From Angiostrongylus vasorum (taxonomy: Eukaryota > Nematoda > Chromadorea > Rhabditida > Metastrongylidae), in NCBI GenBank assembly GCA_018806985.1, contig JADANN010000364.1, forward strand, positions 6,553,001-6,617,000: a DNA stretch of 64,000 bases, given 5' to 3'. Every line of letters starts with the position of its first letter. Position 1 is the first letter of the stretch. A program made the translations under genes and the position numbers. Positions 45,925 to 64,000 of the stretch are shown one piece after another. The notes beneath the pieces are model-generated. The model ran no database searches, was not told the origin of the DNA, and worked only from the letters and a program-made list of their open reading frames with translations.

Positions 45925-46283
45925 TCAGCTAGATGCACCTTTTAGTTGAAAGATGAAGGATACTACGACATCTACACCATAACTGTCTACAAGCATGTCG
46001 ACACAGTCCAACAAGCAGGCGGAAGCGTCAGGAGGAAATCCTTTACACATCACAGTCACCAGTGGTGCTGCATAGTCAACATAGACAAAAAAGTGCTCTG
46101 GAAGTAAATGGGTGTCCTCCACAATGACCAGAAATCTTTCCAATTCACTACACAGCTGACTGACTCATTACCTTTCGCACAGTGCTCCATATCTTCTTCG
46201 TAGAACGATTTCCCTGCCTTGAATTGTGAATATGAGCAGTGTTTTCGTTGATCGAAGTAATGCAAAAGCCAAAGCTTCACCAT
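45925..46283 (-). CDS. Candidate exon(s), perhaps N-terminus of the ELP5-like gene
   Basis: A reverse-strand stretch reads LERFLVIVEDTHLLPEHFF and LVTVMCKGFPPDASACLLDC, DMLVDSYG, then a donor-like GTGTAG/GTAGAT. The pattern of a beta strand with V-I-V-E-D, then VTVMC and a LL-x-x-Y region, is loosely like the start of ELP5. An overlapping frame begins with ATG at 46283 (MVKLWLLHYFDQ) after an ATTATCAG acceptor but does not join it in phase. Identity is inference; it could be a separate small gene or a broken one. Confidence 0.3.
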
Positions 46284-46808
46284 GACACGATCGATTGTCT
46301 GATAATGTACTCCATTTCTTACGGACCACTTTACTTCATTTTGAATTCTGATGAACGATACGAATCAGTAACCTCTTAACAAAATGAATCCGCGCAAATC
46401 AAGATTCCTCAACGCCATTGACCTGCAAGGAAACTCAATTCCATCCTTCAAGCGTTTCCGAATAAAGTAAGACAAGTATTTCGTTAAAAACTACCAAAAA
46501 TATCTGAATAACCCAGATTATAACGACATATTTATCCAAAACGTAGACATACACATAATTAGGGAACAAGAAGAAAACAATCGGATACCGACATCACGTG
46601 GTTTTAACAATAAATACATGAGAAAATAAATAAAAGAATGAAAAAACAGTACTATGAAAGCTTACACATTTAAACCAAACAGATATAAGCAGTCACCTCA
46701 ACCACGTGAAACAATAAATGAGAGTTTAACACACCATTTGGCCTATAGATCTGAATTTCCGGGAACGATTACCAGGATTATCACGATGAACTATTAAATA
46801 CGGAAATT

Positions 46809-55232
<8,424 letters not shown>

Positions 55233-55246
55233 AACGATCAATAATC

Positions 55247-55259
55247 AATCGATACGGTA
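55247..55259 (-). promoter_or_regulatory. Spliced-leader acceptor of the CHD4-type gene
   Basis: On the reverse strand CTTTGAACTTTCAG lies 27 bases before the start codon, giving a short 5' untranslated region. Inferred trans-splice site. Confidence 0.5.
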
Positions 55260-56715
55260 CTGAAAGTTCAAAGGAAGTACTAGTTAACCGAAAATTTGGA
55301 ATAGAGATGAGTAAATACTTGTAATCAGGAGATAAAAATACTCATCACAAAGCTTTTGTAAGAAAAATGAATAGAAAATCCGAAAAATGTGTGAAGCGCA
55401 AGACGCGGCCGCACATCAGATCGCATAATTAGGTAAGGACGCCATGAAATGGCACTGTCCCCGAGGAGCCGGGTGCGCCATGTCCCAGAGGAGCCGGGTG
55501 CGCCGTGTCCTCTCGGAGTTTCTCCGCCCACCAATCTCCACAACAAGTAATCACGCGGCGGTGTTCGTGTTCCGTTTAGAATATCCGGGGACATCTGTCT
55601 CCAAGTACGGTTCTGTTCATGGCCACTGGGCGCAAATTTAGAGGACATTTCCTTATTCATACGAATTGATTTCAAATCGTAAGAAGATAGGTTTGAAATA
55701 AACGTTCTGAGTAGCGGAGATACTAAGAACTGTAAGGAGTATGATACTTTCACTCGTTTCCACTAAGACTATTTAGAGTGTTCGACTCTAATGATCTAAA
55801 AAGCCTACTATTCTTGTGTCTTCCTCCTTAGTGATGATTATGCATTCAATCTCTTGATTGTAAAGCACAGATTAAAACTGCTGATTTTCATACTCCTAAG
55901 GAAAGGAAGCGGAGTCCTTGTAGATTAACCCAGAACTGTTTCGTAAAGTTATACTGGCAAAATAAATGAATAAATATCTGAATTTGGATTTCTTTAAGAA
56001 AGCAGAGATCTTAAGGTTTGGACCTCTTTTATCTGGAAAGAACAAAAGCTTAGAGGGAAAGCTCCAGCCAAAAACGTCTAACTCGAATGGTTCATTTGGT
56101 TCATGAGCTTTTTTCTGGACTGTCCCAGACTCGAGTTTCGACTCATTCAGCTATTTGCCGAATTACTTATAGAAAAAATCCAATCGATAACGATGGTTGT
56201 GTAATACTGGAGCCATCCTATTCTACATGTCCAGAAGAAAAAACTAAAAGAAATTGATGATTTGAAAGGAGATGTAGTGAAGAATTCAAGACTGAGCATG
56301 ATTTATCCCTAAACTCTGTAGAGAGAGCTACTAATGATATCGGGCTGGTACACTGAAGCTACTAGGGACTTGATCATCGACTAAAGCAATGCCTAGGCTT
56401 GGAAAAATTATTTACGAGAATTGTTCCTCTTTTTTCCCATGTTGATCATTATTCCGGATGTTGAAAACCACATTTTTTTATTTTTTTTCCGTAATTGATA
56501 AGGGTGAAGTTAATTTCTGAATAAATCGTCAGGAAAAAGGTAGAATCAGCGGCGAAAGGTGGATATTGATCGGATGATCAACGACGGTATCGATTTTTTT
56601 GTGAGATCAAATGATTGGGATGTATTGTGAACAGTGACGCAGTTTAGTCAGTAATGTTGTCCCATGTGAGGCAATCGATGTGGCGAAATGTGTGTCCTAT
56701 TGATTTTCGAGTGCA
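55260..56715. other. Spacer between divergent genes
   Basis: Contains a GC-rich patch with two direct copies of GAGGAGCCGGGTGCGCC (about 55458 and 55484). Otherwise no gene or known repeat. It lies between the CHD4-type gene and plus-strand exons and could hold promoters of both. Confidence 0.45.
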
Positions 56716-56784
56716 ATGAAGAAATCGGCAAACCGGAAGACGGTGCAAGTGGATTCCATGGATACCGGCTGCGAATCCGGAACG
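56716..56784 (+). CDS. Candidate first exon of a plus-strand gene
   Basis: ATG AAG AAA starts a 23-codon frame, MKKSANRKTVQVDSMDTGC, ending at a good donor ACG|GTAACG. It does not join in phase with the next recognised exon at 58148, so a further exon would be needed, or it belongs elsewhere. Confidence 0.3.
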
Positions 56785-56883
56785 GTAACGTCGAATATCG
56801 AAAAGCTTCCATCCGTTTGATGTACTTCAGTAGGACATTGCAAAATCTATAGAAGTCAGTAAAATCAGATTCTTCGTTTGCTT

Positions 56884-57350
56884 CAGAATCCCATCAGTGC
56901 TGATTTCCAGACACAGGTTCTTTTCAGGATCTCTTAGGGTGACAATGTAGCTTCACTGGTTTCCGCAGAACTTGTAGTGAGGTTTTCAACGGCTGAAAGT
57001 ATCCGAAACTCAATACGAATCAATCAGATCAGAGTCCCAACCTTTCGGAATCCCATGAACGCTGATTTCCAGACACAGATACTTTTTCGGAATCTCTCAG
57101 GATTACAGTGTAGCTTCATTGGATTCCACAAATCTTGTAATGATTTGACATTTGTAGTCAACACAAGTCAGCGTGATCAGAGTCCTAGCCTTATCTAGAA
57201 TTTCGTCAACGCTGATTTTCAGACATGGATTGTTTGAAGAATCTCTTAGACGGTCAGAGTGCAGGTTCATTGTATTCGCTAGTACTTCATATGGCTTCAG
57301 TCTTGTCACAGCCGAAAATATCCGGAAATTCTGTTTGCTTTGTGGAACCG
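56884..57350. repeat. Minisatellite, three diverged units of about 155 bp
   Basis: Unit starts at 56884, 57046 and 57197, each with AATCCC/TTTCG, then GCTGATTTCCAGACACAG-type and ATCTCTTAGG-type blocks, then TAGCTTCA, CTTGTA and GATCAGAGTCC. Similarity falls from the first pair to the third unit. Confidence 0.7.
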
Positions 57351-58147
57351 CGAACTCAAGTCAGAGAATCAGTTGCTAGAACATGCTCACGACAATTTTC
57401 AATTGTAATTTCAAGATTCTGCAAAGATTGAGATTCCATGGGAAACCTCCGATATCATATCCTTGATGCAGATTAATATTTACAGTAATCTAACAGGATC
57501 TATACTGGATAGATTGTGATATACTTTTCTCGACAAGTGAGACTTCTACACTTTCCGGTGTGGTCGATACTAGGCTGAATGCATATATCTCATTTGTTGC
57601 CGTTGTTGTCTGTTGAAATCGAATTGATTACAAGGACGGATGTGGATCATTTATGTTTTTCTATGTTATATTTAGCATTTACACAGGTTTTCTCTAACAC
57701 TTACCGGAAGTGATAGTGTTAGAAATAGTGATAGGGCAGTGATAGCGATGATAACTACGTTATGTTTTACCACCATCTGATTTTCCACTTTATTTCTGTA
57801 GTATCTGAAGTGGTGTGAGGTTGTTTTGCTCAAGTGGAATCCATGATTAGGTAGGTAGATTGGAAAGTACTACTGTGTAGATGTGGTGCGTAGACGATAC
57901 GAGAAGATCAGACCATAGGTGGAACTTCAACTAGCGAGCAGAACGTTTCTAATGAACTAGTAGAACTAACTAATTGAACTGCAGTTTAACGTCCTGAAGT
58001 TGTTTGTTCTTTACGAATTGTCTGAAAAAAACATTTGGACGACCTCTACCAGCTCCAAACAAGCAGATATTGTCAGAATCATAGCCATACTAGATAGTAA
58101 GGTTCCTCAGTTTTTGCTATGATTTGTAAACTTCTTATTTTTACTAG

Positions 58148-61100
58148 AATCAGTCCAAAGAATTCGACTTCAGCGACGACACCTACGCCTATCGATTATT
58201 ACGATGATAGTGAATTCATGGGTAATGAGGTCTTTTCTTAGCTTAATGTCTACAATAAGTGAAAGAGAGTAAAACAGCCTTAGCGTAACTGGACTTCAAA
58301 TGCCGACTTTGCTCCCCAGATCGTTCCCACTGAAGGGTGATTATTGATGGGACCGTGAGGGTAAAAATCTGGCCGAAAGAAAGGAAAAGCAATTGCCTTG
58401 ATCGGTGTGGTAGATATGACACAAGCTCCCGGAAAGCGTAACTGCGGGTTCGAAACCGAAGTGACGTTCCGAGTTTTGCTCACATTTCAGCATTCTTGTG
58501 TTGAAGGAGAAGAGTTTTTCGTTTTTCTATTCAGAATATATTCTGATTCTATGCGCTTAGACATAAAGTAAATGAATGCGAGGGCAGAAGAAAGCACTTT
58601 AGAGCATGTTTTTAAGGATATTTTTAACTCAACCTTCAACTAAAACAACAGGGAAACGTTAAATCAAAAATTGCTTGGAAAAACCTGGTATGAGAAAAAA
58701 CTTGAAATACGATATGGAGAGATATCGTAGCGTTATTTTGCCCTATTGAAGATTCCTTTCTCTAACCGTAGCTGGCACAGTCACCTTGGTCATGGTGAGG
58801 TGTCGACGATTCCAAGACTTTTTTTCCAATAACTGTTTCAAATCGCAAGACCGACTTTCTTTTAACCTCAGCATTGATCAATAGTTCGCTGTCTTCTTGA
58901 TGGGCAAATACAAGGTTTTTATCACACTATTTGCTCACAATAGCTGGCATTTCGACGGTTTCGCCTTCTTCAGAGCCTGCAAGGTTTAGACTAACATGCA
59001 ATCTGTTTAGCCAAAGACCTTCATAACCTCAAAACGGAAAACTCAATACTTAAATTATCACTCGCGTGATAAACAATTTCTTTGAAGCATACATAAATGG
59101 AAGCCCCGCAGAGAACAAAACCATGAGTCCAAAACTTGTTCACTATGCGAATGTTCCTTCCACTTTATCGAATGTATTTGTACTTGGATAGTTGAATAGA
59201 TCGCCGCCTATCGGACAAGATTTTCCTGGAATCCCAAGGTAGCTATGGTATGATTTCCCGATGTCGTCAGTAAAACACGTACTCGCCGGCCTTTTTGCAT
59301 CGACAGTAGATTTCCCGCTGTTTGCTTTCACTGTAATTGGTTCTAACCAGAGTCCCGAATGGGGATGTCGAAATTATTATCAGCTTGCGCAGACCCTGCA
59401 TAGGAAAAGGAACTTTCTGTCTAAGGTTTAATGTAGAATTCATTTTTTCTTGATGAGTAGACACGAGGTTGTTATTACAGTAGTCACTTCTGTTTCAGAG
59501 CTTGGATAGGTCAAATAAGCGCGCAATCCTCTCAGCCAAGGACTGTCATAACCTCAAAAGGGAAAACTCAATGCATAAATAAACTTCTTAGTAAACAACT
59601 TCTTTTAAGTACATAACCTCGTCAAATCGTTAGACATAAATGGAGGTCCGGCAGAGAACAAAACCTTTTTCACTACGTTAATGTGCGAGACTTTTGCGAC
59701 AGATGATTCTATTGAAGGAAGTGAAACGTTGCACGTTACTTGACATTGTGTGAAGTTTCTAACGCTCTAAATGAACTGAAGAGCAAATGTAGCGCAGCGG
59801 TCAGAGGTGCTGTGCAATATACATGTGGAATTTGGTTCGATCCAGCACCCCCTGGCTCCCCTAAGCTTCCATCACTCCAGGATTAGTACAGTGGTACCAG
59901 GCGTCTAGGATCGGTTTACTTCCTCCAACCCTTTTGGAAATGGCCTAGAACAGCTTTCTGAAGACTCAGGGAGAATGGACTCGATAAGAATTTAACGACA
60001 TTCATACAGAATATGACAATTGTTAAGCAGCAGTCGAGCCCACACGCGAAAAGTTGAAAGCTTTGTGGATGATGGGTGCGAGGAAACAAATCGAATGTAA
60101 TAAGTGTCGGAATCCGCGCAGTAGATGTGAATACAACTCATGTAGAATAAATAGAATAAAACAAGCTATTTCCGTTGTCCCAGGTGCCTGCCAATGAAAT
60201 TCAGAGCGCTTTTTCACTCTGAAAACGTGAACAGCTTCATGAATCTTCTTTATCATGTTGTTAGTGAGAAAGAGTTGTAAAGACAGTTGTACTGTTTTTT
60301 TGTTCTGGACATTCTTTTTGGATAAAATCGTCCAGCAGTTCTCGTTTTCGTCTGTGTTTTCCCACGTAATCCTTCCCTTTAGATCTTCGCGTCGATTGAA
60401 GTACAGCTCATTCAGCTTCCGCATAGTTGTTTGAGCTCATTGCTTCATATTATTATTCCCGTCCTGCAATTTTGGCTTACATCTGGAATGGATCTCATTC
60501 ATGTACGGAAGCGAAAAACTGTTACGTTAAGAAAGTAGAAATTGAACCAAACGCATTCCTCTTTCTTTCTACCGTTAGAAACCTATAAACTTATCCTTAT
60601 AAACACTTTGCACTCAACTACAAAATTAACCATACTATGCCACGTGATCGCCTGTCGTCCCGTTAGTAGTCGAGTGTCTCGAAAATTGCCAGTAAACCTT
60701 CCACTTCTCTCTGTCGCGTGCAATAATAACTCATTCGGTTCTGCTCGCACTAGGGAGTCGCTCATCATTGTATCGTTCTTCTAGGATTTTCATGAATAGC
60801 TCTGACTATCGGGTCGGTGGTCTTCCTACTGTACATTTGACATCCCGAGGAATTTAGTCACTAAAGGCTCTTGTCCATCGGTTGTCAGGCACCTTACGTA
60901 TCAAGATGGTGTAATTGCCGGCCATCCGTTTTCGCTCTCATATTGTCCCATTCCAATGTTCGCGTGAGATTCTGGAGAGCGATTGTAGGATGGTGATATT
61001 TTGGTTGGGAAAATTTTATGTAGCTTACGATGAATCTTTACATAGTGAGTAAGGGCGCCCTGGCTGTTGCTTTCATGACTGCTTCTATTGGCGTCTGCTC

Positions 61101-63348
61101 GTCTCAACAATCCAGTGATAGGACATCGTACCTTGTCCTTTTAGCCTGTATCGTGAGGTCCTTAGTGGAGGACTCGGATGCAAGTGAACATGAATTGTAG
61201 GAAGACACCCTATGCTTGCTTTAAGATTATAGCAGCCTCTCCGTACTTGTTCTACCCAACGTCTCCTCCTCACTCAGGGTCAGGAAAATGAGGCCCACCA
61301 ATTTCACTATGTTTATCATTTAATAATAACGTATAGCCTGCTGAGCTCTGAACATGGGGCTTAATTCTAGTTAGATCAAGTTCTCCGACCGAAATGAACG
61401 TAACACATCGTCGATGTTCACTCAATTCGTGATGACTGCTATGGCATTAGGAATAGGACCACTCCTTATTAATAACAGCTTCATCAGTTTTCACTGTAGC
61501 GTCCAATTTTATTACTGTTTAGCAAAAGCTGACCAGATTTTGATTTCTGTGATTGATATGATATATCGTACCAATATATTATCAACACCATAGATTTCGT
61601 GCAGTCTTTTTCTGAGAATAAGTGGAAATGGTTTAAAATTATGGTAATTACTAAGAAGTATGAACCAGGAAACGCTAAACAAATGTGTGCAACGACCTTC
61701 ACCTCATCTATGACAACTTTTTTTTCGCTTCTTTGGTCAACTAATAAATGAATTCTTTTATAATCCGGTTATTTTCTGCGAATACGGTTTAAAAGGATTG
61801 AGGATAAAGCTCTCGGCGTTGCTGAATCTCTGGGGGGATGCGCAATGCATTCGAATTCATCAAGCATCGTTTAGAACTGGTTGAATTCATATCTGGCCTT
61901 TACAATGACCCGCGATGGCCTACCGATATATCGAGCCAGTGCTGCTATCCTCCCACACAGGTCTGGTACCAATTTGCCGACACCGGAGGGATGGAAGGCT
62001 TGGTGGGCCTGGAACGCAAGGATCGGTCCCATGTGTACAGCATGGCGCCTCCGACCACTGCGCCACACGCGCTCTTACGTTTTAGATTAATGGATTGGAT
62101 ATTCTCCGAGAAAGAAAAAATTGGATGGATTCGCAGATAATAAAAGCAAAGCCGGTTAATCTGCATGTCTATGGTCTATTTTATTGCTAACCTAAGGCAC
62201 ATAATAAAACCGAAAATGAGTGTTCGATTATATTTTTTACGAATTATTTAGCGCAAGATTATTGCGTTCCTATTGGTTATGTAGTACGGCTTTTCCATCT
62301 GGATCATTTATTTTCTCATTATAGAACCACCATGGTTTCGGTCCTCTACGAGAGCTAATGCTTTGCAAATATTCGGAAAATCTTTTTAGGTACTTAGCAA
62401 CAACTCTTACAGAGATGCAGACGCGTGTTTGCTTTTGCTGTTTGCATTGCTTATAGGTGTCCTGCACTACACATGGGGTCATTGTTTCCATCTCAAGCCC
62501 CGAACTCACTAAGCCTTCCATCCCTCCAGGTTCGACAAATTAGTACCAGGCCTTTCTGGAACGGTAAAAAAAACTAACCCGATGAACTGCGCTACTGTAA
62601 ATCACTGTATGGGCCAAATATGCATTCATCGCCTCTATGACATTACGAATGAAATCGAAAGCGTAAGACATCCCTTTGGATTGTTCGACGCGCAACGCTG
62701 TGCTCATTTCTTACCTTTATAGAAAAATCAATGGATAGAATTCGCATCTCCCAACTTCTAATCTTCTAATCTTTTTGGTATGTTAAATCATAACCTATCA
62801 ATTTGCAGAATTCACAAATGACTCTGTGTATCGAATGCTTCTCCAGTATATGCTTTTCTTATTTGTATGCCTTGCCATATTTGTCACTGTTATCTACAGC
62901 TTAAAAGTTCATTATAGGTGAGTGTAATGGGAGTACTACAGAAGTCATAGAAAACTGTTTTAGGAATAATATCCTAAAAATTTTCAGAGCAAAACTGCTA
63001 GATGAGTTAGAAAAGATACGAATTGAAAAGGAACCAGCTAGAGTGTATTGTAAGTCTTCAATATGGGAATGGGAAATGTTCCAGACATTGGGTGTCAGTA
63101 AAATCGTCTTGGAATTCGTTTGTATCCTGTCGCTCAGATATTCTCCTTTTCAAAAACGGTCGTGACAGCTTATCTCGTAGTTTCATAGTTTCCCTCTTCA
63201 ATGCCTTATGATTTATGGAACTCTCAGCTAAATTCTGGTACCGATCTTTGTACATGGGTGAAATTCTACACATTTCCGAAAACTCATCGATAAGTTGGTC
63301 AACTGATAGTCGTTTTTTTCTTTCTACTTATCGTTGACGTTATAGAAT
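58148..63348 (+). CDS. Small single-pass membrane protein, unknown family
   Basis: Three exons join in phase: 58148-58221, 62809-62917, 62988-63049. They encode PKNSTSATTPTPIDYYDDSE (with an N-glycosylation site NST), FTNDSVYRMLLQ (second site NDS), a 22-residue hydrophobic segment YMLFLFVCLAIFVTVIYSL, then a charged KVHYRAKLLDELEKIRIEKE helix. Splicing to the acceptor at 63345 would make TAA at once, ending the protein at PARVY. A short extracellular part, one membrane helix and a charged inner tail recall KCNE-type channel subunits, but I do not recognise a specific family and make no functional call. The start is unknown. A 4.6-kb intron is full of repeats. Confidence 0.45.
58305..58500 (+). 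repeat. SINE2 copy
   Basis: GGTGATTATTGATGGGACCG, the A-box region CGGTGTGGTAGATATG, AAGCTCCCGGAAAGCGTAAC and the B box GGGTTCGAAACC occur in family order. Ends ATTTCAGCATTC. Confidence 0.7.
58850..59690 (-). mobile_element. Penelope-like relic flanked by direct tail repeats
   Basis: The left tail (58850-59160) starts AAGACCGACTTTCTTTTAACC and runs through TCGCCTTCTTCAGAGCCTGC and AACCTCAAAACGGAAAACTCAA to GCCCCGCAGAGAACAAAACC. The second half is repeated directly at 59495-59685 (CAGAGCTTGGATAGG, AACCTCAAAAGGGAAAACTCAA, GTCCGGCAGAGAACAAAACC). Between them are worn reverse-strand frames without a recognisable domain. Orientation follows the 1316-2100 element. Confidence 0.55.
59785..59910 (+). 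repeat. SINE1 copy, 3'-truncated
   Basis: Head GCAAATGTAGCGCAGCGGTCAG and B box GGTTCGATCC are present, body CTTCCATCACTCCAGG follows, and the match stops near GTGGTACCAGG. Confidence 0.65.
60620..61300 (-). mobile_element. RTE-type LINE fragment, 3' part
   Basis: Reverse-strand remnants include RDREKWKVYW near 60700, typical of the RTE C-terminal tail, and frame pieces MRRRRWVEQVRRGCYNLK and MLRRADANRSSHES further 5'. Frames are broken throughout. Confidence 0.5.
61802..62077 (-). repeat. SINE1 copy
   Basis: Reverse strand: head GAGCGCGTGTGGCGCAGTGG, body CCTCCGGTGTCGGCAAATTGG, 3' part AACGCCGAGAGCTTTATCC. Well preserved. Confidence 0.85.
62455..62722 (+). repeat. SINE1 copy, diverged, head partly lost
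   Basis: CCTTCCATCCCTCCAGGTTCG, AAATTAGTACCAGGCC and ATATGCATTCATCGCC match the body in order; only CCTGCACTACACATGG is left of the head. It ends 86 bases before the membrane-protein exon at 62809. Confidence 0.65.
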
Positions 63349-63349
63349 A

Positions 63350-64000
63350 TAAGGAGCAAAATGACGTTGAAATAGCTACCATTGCATGTCTCACTTACAG
63401 AAATCCGGATTGCACCCAAAAAAGGAGGCAGTGTGATGGCGATACGTCCTGCAAATATTGGGGGTTTGGTGCTGTGAGCAGGGATAGCGCCGGACTGCAG
63501 CATTCGTTTGAATGAGAACCGCTGTAGTTGTAGTTGTGTTGAGCTCATCGTCGCAAAGGTTTCTTGCCGTATATTATAGAATAAGAGATCTTGAAATTAT
63601 AAAATGGGAATTCGTTTCATTACTATTCCATGTCCTCAACATTCTATCTGTTTAACAGTCAGTGTCTGAAGTAAGTAGAATATCGTCTTCGCCTCGATGA
63701 GAACGAGGGGAACCAGTCTGTTCTGATAGTTCTCCCTATTTCTAACATTCAATTCTAATTTAATAAGTAAGTCTGATACCTAATCGTTTTCAAAACGCCG
63801 CTTTCTCTTACCAAAAGTGTGGTTTTTTAATGCTGTGTAAGTTAGTTACCTACTGGGAATATATCGACTAACTAAAGATCTTGCAGACGAGAAGCAACAA
63901 ATGGGCTGTTTTTTTTTCCGTTGCCTTACAGGTCTCCTTCCTATACAACGACAAGGTCCCGATAACTCTTCATTGATTGCAAGTGTTACAATAATCTGAG
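63350..64000. other. Region without a recognised gene
   Basis: After the stop made at 63345/63346 a Cys-rich frame (CLTYRNPDCTQKRRQCDGD) is open for about 60 codons but not in the spliced phase. I see nothing else to name. Confidence 0.35.

Noticed and set aside
56884..57350. CRISPR-like array
   Set aside because: Only three diverged units of about 155 bp with no short identical repeats or unique spacers; this is a eukaryotic minisatellite.

Overview
The window looks like a draft-assembly stretch of a parasitic roundworm genome, most likely a strongylid (hookworm-like) nematode. The reasons are split genes with GT-AG introns, acceptor sites placed just before start codons as expected for spliced-leader trans-splicing, one closely spaced co-directional gene pair with operon-like spacing, and heavy loads of RTE-type LINE, Penelope-like, irritans-mariner and tRNA-derived SINE relics of the kind known from hookworms. 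The species call is inference. All exon models are read by eye from splice signals and reading-frame continuity.

Layout. 1-6.5 kb: no host gene, with a 5'-truncated Penelope-like element and SINEs. 6.6-19.8 kb (+): biotin protein ligase (holocarboxylase synthetase), 14 exons that sum to 664 codons with matching phases, with large introns full of repeats and one near-perfect palindrome. 20.6-32.2 kb (-): a selenocysteine-lyase-like gene with exons scattered between a LINE relic, SINEs and a tandem repeat; its catalytic-cysteine exon was not found intact. 32.2-37.0 kb: repeats only. 37.0-41.8 kb (+): prefoldin subunit 2 followed 190 bp later by a DDX49-type DEAD-box helicase, a candidate operon. 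41.9-42.6 kb (-): C-terminal exons of an Elongator subunit 5-like gene, tail to tail with the helicase; a possible N-terminal exon lies near 46 kb. 46.8-55.2 kb (-): a complete CHD4/Mi-2 (LET-418-like) remodeller of 1804 codons in 10 exons, with a mariner relic in its largest intron. 56.7-63.3 kb (+): exons of a small single-pass membrane protein of unknown identity among repeats.

Repeats fall into recurrent groups: SINE1 (tRNA-headed, about 285 bp, about 20 copies), SINE2 (about 150-250 bp), R400 (about 390 bp, whose 3' tail also occurs after a LINE relic), repeat D (about 340 bp), Penelope-type tails, and RTE-type LINE fragments. The genes are housekeeping functions (biotinylation, selenium recycling, chaperone, ribosome biogenesis, tRNA modification, chromatin) with no obvious shared pathway. 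No previously undescribed gene system is evident. The most unusual material is the repeat architecture, the two non-canonical GC donors, and the places where gene models do not close.
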